Source: DAOOOW01 sp035387885 (GTDB lineage: Bacteria; Patescibacteriota; Patescibacteriia; UBA2196). Taken from it: DNA of 64,000 nt. The notes below the pieces were generated by a model. That model ran no database searches. It was given only the letters and a program-made list of their open reading frames with translations, and was not told the DNA's origin. Made by a program: the position numbers and the translations under genes. Position 1 is the stretch's first letter. Every line of letters starts with the position of its first letter. The stretch is taken from NCBI GenBank assembly GCA_035387885.1, contig DAOOOW010000001.1, positions 1 through 64,000 of the forward strand. The letters are read 5' to 3'. Shown piece by piece: positions 61,018-64,000 of this stretch.

Positions 61018-61155
61018 AATAGATGTCCTCAAGCAGACAAATGAACTGCTTCATTTGTCGGTGCGATTCGAACAGTTTTTCCTTATCCCGAAAACTCGGG
61101 ATGGAAAAACATTGAGAATCCCTGCCTACCGGCAGACAGGTCGCCCCTTCCGAAT
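61006..61155. repeat. Duplicated tRNA-Ser 3' end with palindromic insertions
   Basis: TCGCCCCTTCCGAAT is found at 61006-61020 (in the tRNA) and again at 61141-61155. Directly before the second copy stands GAATC and then the palindrome CCTGCCTACCGGCAGACAGG (61121-61140): the tRNA order GAATC|TCGCCCC has been split by 20 bp. A larger hairpin (GTTTTTCC-TTATCCCGA...TCGGGAT-GGAAAAAC, about 61073-61110) lies between. Confidence 0.8.
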
Positions 61156-61185
61156 TCTATATTTTAAAAACTAAAACCCAAATAT

Positions 61186-61662
61186 ATGACCCCTGAACAC
61201 AATCTTTTGTCTTGGAATTTTCTAGAATATCCCAATCACCAAAGACAAAAATCTTGGTACATTTTTGCTACCTTAATTTTTTTAGCTTTTTTAGCTTATG
61301 CGATTTTAACTGCCAATTTTCTGTTTGGTTTAATTATCATTATGGTAGCCATTATTATATTTATTAATCATAACAAAGAACCAAGAGAATTAACTTTTAG
61401 TATTGTACGCAATGGCATTTTAATAGAAAATAATCTTTATCGTTTTAAAGAGATTAAAAAATTTTGGTTGCTTTACGAACCACCACAAATAAAAAATATT
61501 TATTTTGAATTACAATCTGGTCTCATGCCAATTTTAACCATTCCCTTGGCTGAGCAAAATCCACTAACAGTTAGAAAAATTTTAAAAGACCATTTGCAAG
61601 AAGATTTAACTAAAGAAAATGAATCAACTGCTGATGCTTTGGCTAGATATTTAAAACTTTGA
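61186..61662 (+). CDS. Hypothetical membrane protein with PH-like soluble part
   Basis: 158 residues. Two close transmembrane helices (about 26-44 and 46-62) form a hairpin; the C-terminal ~95 residues (ELTFSIVRNGILIENNLYRF, IKKFWLLYEPPQIKNIYFEL) resemble the bacterial PH-like domains found in small CPR membrane proteins and end in an amphipathic helix. Function unknown. No Shine-Dalgarno sequence. Confidence 0.65.
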   Translation: MTPEHNLLSWNFLEYPNHQRQKSWYIFATLIFLAFLAYAILTANFLFGLIIIMVAIIIFINHNKEPRELTFSIVRNGILIENNLYRFKEIKKFWLLYEPPQIKNIYFELQSGLMPILTIPLAEQNPLTVRKILKDHLQEDLTKENESTADALARYLKL

Positions 61663-61710
61663 TTTTTTAAATAATCTATTTCGGAATTATTATTTTGTAT
61701 TATTATCTTT

Positions 61711-61782
61711 GCCCTTGTCGTTCAATGGATAGGACATGAGCTTGCGGAGCTCACAATGTAGGTCCGATTCCTACCGAGGGCA
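61711..61782 (+). tRNA. tRNA-Arg (anticodon GCG)
   Basis: 72 nt. Acceptor stem GCCCTTG/CGAGGGC, D-arm with TTCAATGGATAGGAC, anticodon arm TGAGC-TTGCGGA-GCTCA with GCG, T-arm GTAGG-TCCGATT-CCTAC. CCA not encoded. A GCG anticodon (unmodified first position G) reads CGC/CGT. Its T-arm and 3' end recur downstream. Confidence 0.9.
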
Positions 61783-61945
61783 AAGATGATCATAAAAAAA
61801 TCTGCCAGTAAAAGTAAAGGTATTTTGTAGGTCCGTGGGTTTCGCGGTGTCCCTAAAGGGACACATCACTCAACCCGTTGTGGCTATAAAAACTAAAGCA
61901 GTTTAGTTTTTATTTAACGCCACAACTCCTACCGAGGGCAAAGAT
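61757..61945. repeat. Duplicated tRNA-Arg T-arm and 3' end split by a structured insertion
   Basis: TGTAGGTCCG stands at 61757-61766 and again at 61826-61835; TCCTACCGAGGGCAAAGAT stands at 61769-61787 and again at 61927-61945. In the second copy the T-loop is opened by 91 nt (61836-61926) that fold as GTGTCCCTAAAGGGACAC and as GTTGTGGC...GCCACAAC around ATAAAAACTAAA/TTTAGTTTTTAT. Confidence 0.85.
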
Positions 61946-61985
61946 AATTATAAAAAATAATAAAAATAATGATAAAAAGATAAAA

Positions 61986-62014
61986 TTGACAAAAAATATT
62001 TTCTGAAGTATAAT
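61986..62014 (+). promoter_or_regulatory. Consensus promoter ahead of the 62138 gene
   Basis: TTGACA (61986-61991), 17-bp spacer, TATAAT (62009-62014). Both boxes are perfect. Transcription would start near 62020, just before a terminator-like hairpin. Confidence 0.8.
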
Positions 62015-62026
62015 GGCTTTAGAGAC

Positions 62027-62066
62027 AAAAATCAACCTTTTTACCTTTAAGTGGTTGATTTTTTTC
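62027..62066 (+). terminator. Terminator-like hairpin in the leader (possible attenuator)
   Basis: AAAAATCAACC, 15-nt loop, GGTTGATTTTTTT: 11-bp stem with T-run, only about 10 nt after the predicted transcription start and 70 nt before the next gene. Confidence 0.7.
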
Positions 62067-62137
62067 TACTCAAATTAAAGGTCGTTCATGTTCTTTTACA
62101 AACTAAGTGGCAAAAAAGCAGCCTAAATGAGAAATAT

Positions 62138-62398
62138 ATGATATTATTTTTTATTGGCATTTTAGAAATGCTTATTGTCACTGCCTGGACAAAGGTAGTA
62201 ACAAAAAACCAAATTATTGCCAGTGGAACTATCACCATCATTAATATCCTTATTTGGTATTATGTTTTAGAAACGGTTGTCAATGATATTAATAATTGGC
62301 AATTAATTTTACTTTATGCTTTTGGTTGTGCCTTGGGCACAATTCTGAGTACTCTTTATTTTAAAAATAAAGAAACTAACCATGAATCAAAAGCCTAA
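62138..62398 (+). CDS. Small membrane protein (DUF5698/DUF2179-like)
   Basis: 86 residues from the ATG at 62138; the longer frame begins within the leader hairpin. Three transmembrane helices (about 2-20, 27-45, 55-73). IGILEMLIVTAWTKVVTKNQ and LLYAFGCALGTILSTLYF resemble the N-terminal membrane part of DUF2179/DUF5698 proteins. Function unknown. It is controlled by the strong promoter and hairpin upstream. Confidence 0.65.
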   Translation: MILFFIGILEMLIVTAWTKVVTKNQIIASGTITIINILIWYYVLETVVNDINNWQLILLYAFGCALGTILSTLYFKNKETNHESKA

Positions 62399-62444
62399 AA
62401 ATGCTTTATGAGCAATCAAGCAGATGAGGCTGAACCTCAACCTT

Positions 62445-62487
62445 AAAACACCTCGATAAGATTGATTTTATCGAGGTGTTTTATTTT
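62445..62487 (+). terminator. Terminator before recG
   Basis: AAAACACCTCGATAA-GATTGATT-TTATCGAGGTGTTTT followed by ATTTTT: 15-bp perfect stem. Confidence 0.9.
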
Positions 62488-62524
62488 TGCCTACAAGCCT
62501 AAATATTGTTAAAATGTAATTATT

Positions 62525-64000
62525 ATGTCTTGGCAATTAAATACTGAACTTAAAACTTTAAATAAAATGGGGGCAGATCTGGCTCCCAAATTTAAAAAAC
62601 TGGGTCTTTTAACCATTGAAGACCTGTTGTTTTATTTTCCTTTTCGTTATGATGATTATTCTAATTTAATTAAAATTGAAAAATTGGTGCCCAATATTTT
62701 AACCACACTTAGAGTTAAAGTCGAATTAATTAGCAGCAGACGTTCTTTTAAAAAACACATGTTAATTACCGAAGCTGTGGTGGCCGACGAAACTGGCCAA
62801 ATTAAAATTATTTGGTTTAATCAAAATTTTATTGCTAAAATTTTAAATATTGGCGATGAAATTTATTTGTCAGGCAAACCCATAATCACCGATCATAGTG
62901 CGGAATTCCATAACCCTGTATTTGAAAAAATCGGCAAGTTTGAAAAAGCCACTATGCACACCAATCGTTTGGTGCCAGTCTATTCCAGCACTGAAAAACT
63001 TTCTCAAAAACAAATTAGATTTTTATTAAAACAAATCTTACCAGTTAGCGCGCAAATTCAAGAATGGTTACCCCAAGAAATCATGCTCCAAGAAAAATTT
63101 TTGGCCTTGCAACAAGCTATTTATCAAATTCATTTTCCCAAAGACCAAGCAACTTTGGAATTAGCCAAAAACAGATTGAAATTTGATGAAATATTTTTAT
63201 TACAAATTCATTCTGGTTTAATTAAAAAAGAATTGGCTCAGTTGCAAAGCCCCAAAATTAATTTTTTTGCCACAGAAACTAAAGAATTTGTGGACCAGCT
63301 ACCTTTTAAATTAACCGACTCGCAAAAAAAAGCTGCTTGGGAAATTATTAAAAATTTAAATCACGGCAAACCCATGAACCGTTTGCTCGAAGGTGATGTG
63401 GGTTCTGGCAAAACCATTGCCGTAGCCTTGGCGATTTTTAATGTGCTCTTAAATAAATTGCAGGTGGCCTGCATGGAACCTACGGAAATTTTAGCCCAGC
63501 AACAGTTTAATGTTTTTAAAAAAAATTTTCAAAAATATAATTTTAACATTGCCCTTTTAACCAGTTCTTTAACCTATTTTAACAATGAACATCTAAGTAA
63601 AAAAGAACTACTTAAAAAAATAAAAGACCGCACGGTCGATTTAGTTATTGGCACGCATGCTTTAATTCAAGAAAAAGTTATTTTTAATAATTTGGCTCTA
63701 GTGGTTATCGATGAACAACACCGCTTTGGGGTAAGTCAAAGAAAAATGCTTAAAGAAAAATCTCAGAGCAACAAAAATATTCAAACCATGCCCCATTTAT
63801 TGTCGATGACCGCGACTCCCATTCCTCGCTCTTTAAGTCTGACCCTTTATGGCGATTTGGATTTATCTATTATTGATGAAATGCCCTTGGCCCGCATGGC
63901 TATTCAAACAGAAATTATTGGTCCAGAAAAAAGAGCTCAAGTTTATAATTTTATCAAAGAACAAATCCAAGCCGGCCATCAAATTTTTATTGTTTGTCCT
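62525..64000 (+). CDS. recG: ATP-dependent DNA helicase RecG (C-terminus outside window)
   Basis: 492 codons to the window end, about 70% of the usual length. RecG remodels stalled forks and branched DNA. The N-terminal wedge/OB domain (DDYSNLIKIEKLVPNI, VADETGQIKIIWFNQNF, VFEKIGKFEKATMHTNRLVP) precedes helicase motif I (EGDVGSGKTIAVALA), Ia (ACMEPTEILAQQQF), motif II (VVIDEQHRFGVSQR, DEQH as in RecG) and motif III (LLSMTATPIPRSL). The frame is open to base 64000. No Shine-Dalgarno sequence. Confidence 0.95.
   Translation, partial: MSWQLNTELKTLNKMGADLAPKFKKLGLLTIEDLLFYFPFRYDDYSNLIKIEKLVPNILTTLRVKVELISSRRSFKKHMLITEAVVADETGQIKIIWFNQNFIAKILNIGDEIYLSGKPIITDHSAEFHNPVFEKIGKFEKATMHTNRLVPVYSSTEKLSQKQIRFLLKQILPVSAQIQEWLPQEIMLQEKFLALQQAIYQIHFPKDQATLELAKNRLKFDEIFLLQIHSGLIKKELAQLQSPKINFFATETKEFVDQLPFKLTDSQKKAAWEIIKNLNHGKPMNRLLEGDVGSGKTIAVALAIFNVLLNKLQVACMEPTEILAQQQFNVFKKNFQKYNFNIALLTSSLTYFNNEHLSKKELLKKIKDRTVDLVIGTHALIQEKVIFNNLALVVIDEQHRFGVSQRKMLKEKSQSNKNIQTMPHLLSMTATPIPRSLSLTLYGDLDLSIIDEMPLARMAIQTEIIGPEKRAQVYNFIKEQIQAGHQIFIVCP

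Noticed and set aside
61018..61140. Additional tRNA gene between tRNA-Ser and its duplicated 3' end
   Set aside because: No acceptor stem or anticodon arm can be formed; only T-arm-like pieces and hairpins are present.

Overview
The window looks like a chromosomal piece of an AT-rich Candidate Phyla Radiation (Patescibacteria) genome. The reasons are: most genes, including ribosomal proteins, start without any Shine-Dalgarno sequence; the 23S rRNA gene carries a group I intron and other insertions; there is a complete Gram-positive-style type IV pilus locus; and there are RNHCP, EndoQ, GHL15, dockerin-like and VirB2-like proteins of the kinds common in this group. No 16S gene, CRISPR array, transposase or phage module is visible. 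The assignment is inferred from gene content only.

Layout. 1-12.8 kb (minus strand): four very large exported proteins, namely an NHL beta-propeller protein built of 186-bp repeats, two glycoside-hydrolase-like enzymes that share a leader and a dockerin-like C-terminus, and a cysteine-rich multi-domain protein. 12.9-21.6 kb: an accessory block whose genes mostly have strong AGGAGG ribosome sites and canonical TTGACA promoters. Three products end in a Por/T9SS-type 'YPNPFN' sorting domain; with them are a PepE/S51 peptidase, an S66 (LdcA/MccF-like) peptidase and a protein with a GGDEF/Cas10-like palm signature. 21.6-25.3 kb: valS, an RNHCP zinc protein and small membrane proteins. 25.4-37.1 kb: the type IV pilus locus, read from the minus strand as pilM-N-O-hyp-B-receiver-pilT-like-pilC, pilA, pilD and four pseudopilins. 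37.4-43.2 kb: a tiny lysine-rich histone-like gene, a large surface protein, EndoQ, and two hypothetical genes with near-identical promoters.

43.2-48.3 kb: 5S and 23S rRNA (minus strand) with a group I intron/LAGLIDADG gene, a helix-9 intervening sequence, repeat insertions, a 28-bp processing stem and a good promoter. 48.3-52.5 kb: rpsR, ssb, rpsF and a lamin-tail-domain surface protein. 52.6-57.6 kb (plus strand): tRNA-Leu, a frameshifted CPBP protease, a GtrA-like protein, a solute-binding lipoprotein and four VirB2-like small membrane proteins. 57.8-60.9 kb: a second block of Shine-Dalgarno-led genes arranged around a divergent promoter with a palindromic centre. 60.9-64 kb: tRNA-Ser and tRNA-Arg, each followed by a second copy of its own 3' end interrupted by palindromes, then small membrane proteins and the start of recG.

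The genes as a whole describe a small cell with a heavily elaborated surface (pili, adhesins and enzymes acting on polysaccharide or peptidoglycan) and a chromosome invaded at many points by short palindromic repeats, which sit in intergenic DNA, inside protein genes (EndoQ, valS), inside 23S rRNA and at tRNA 3' ends.
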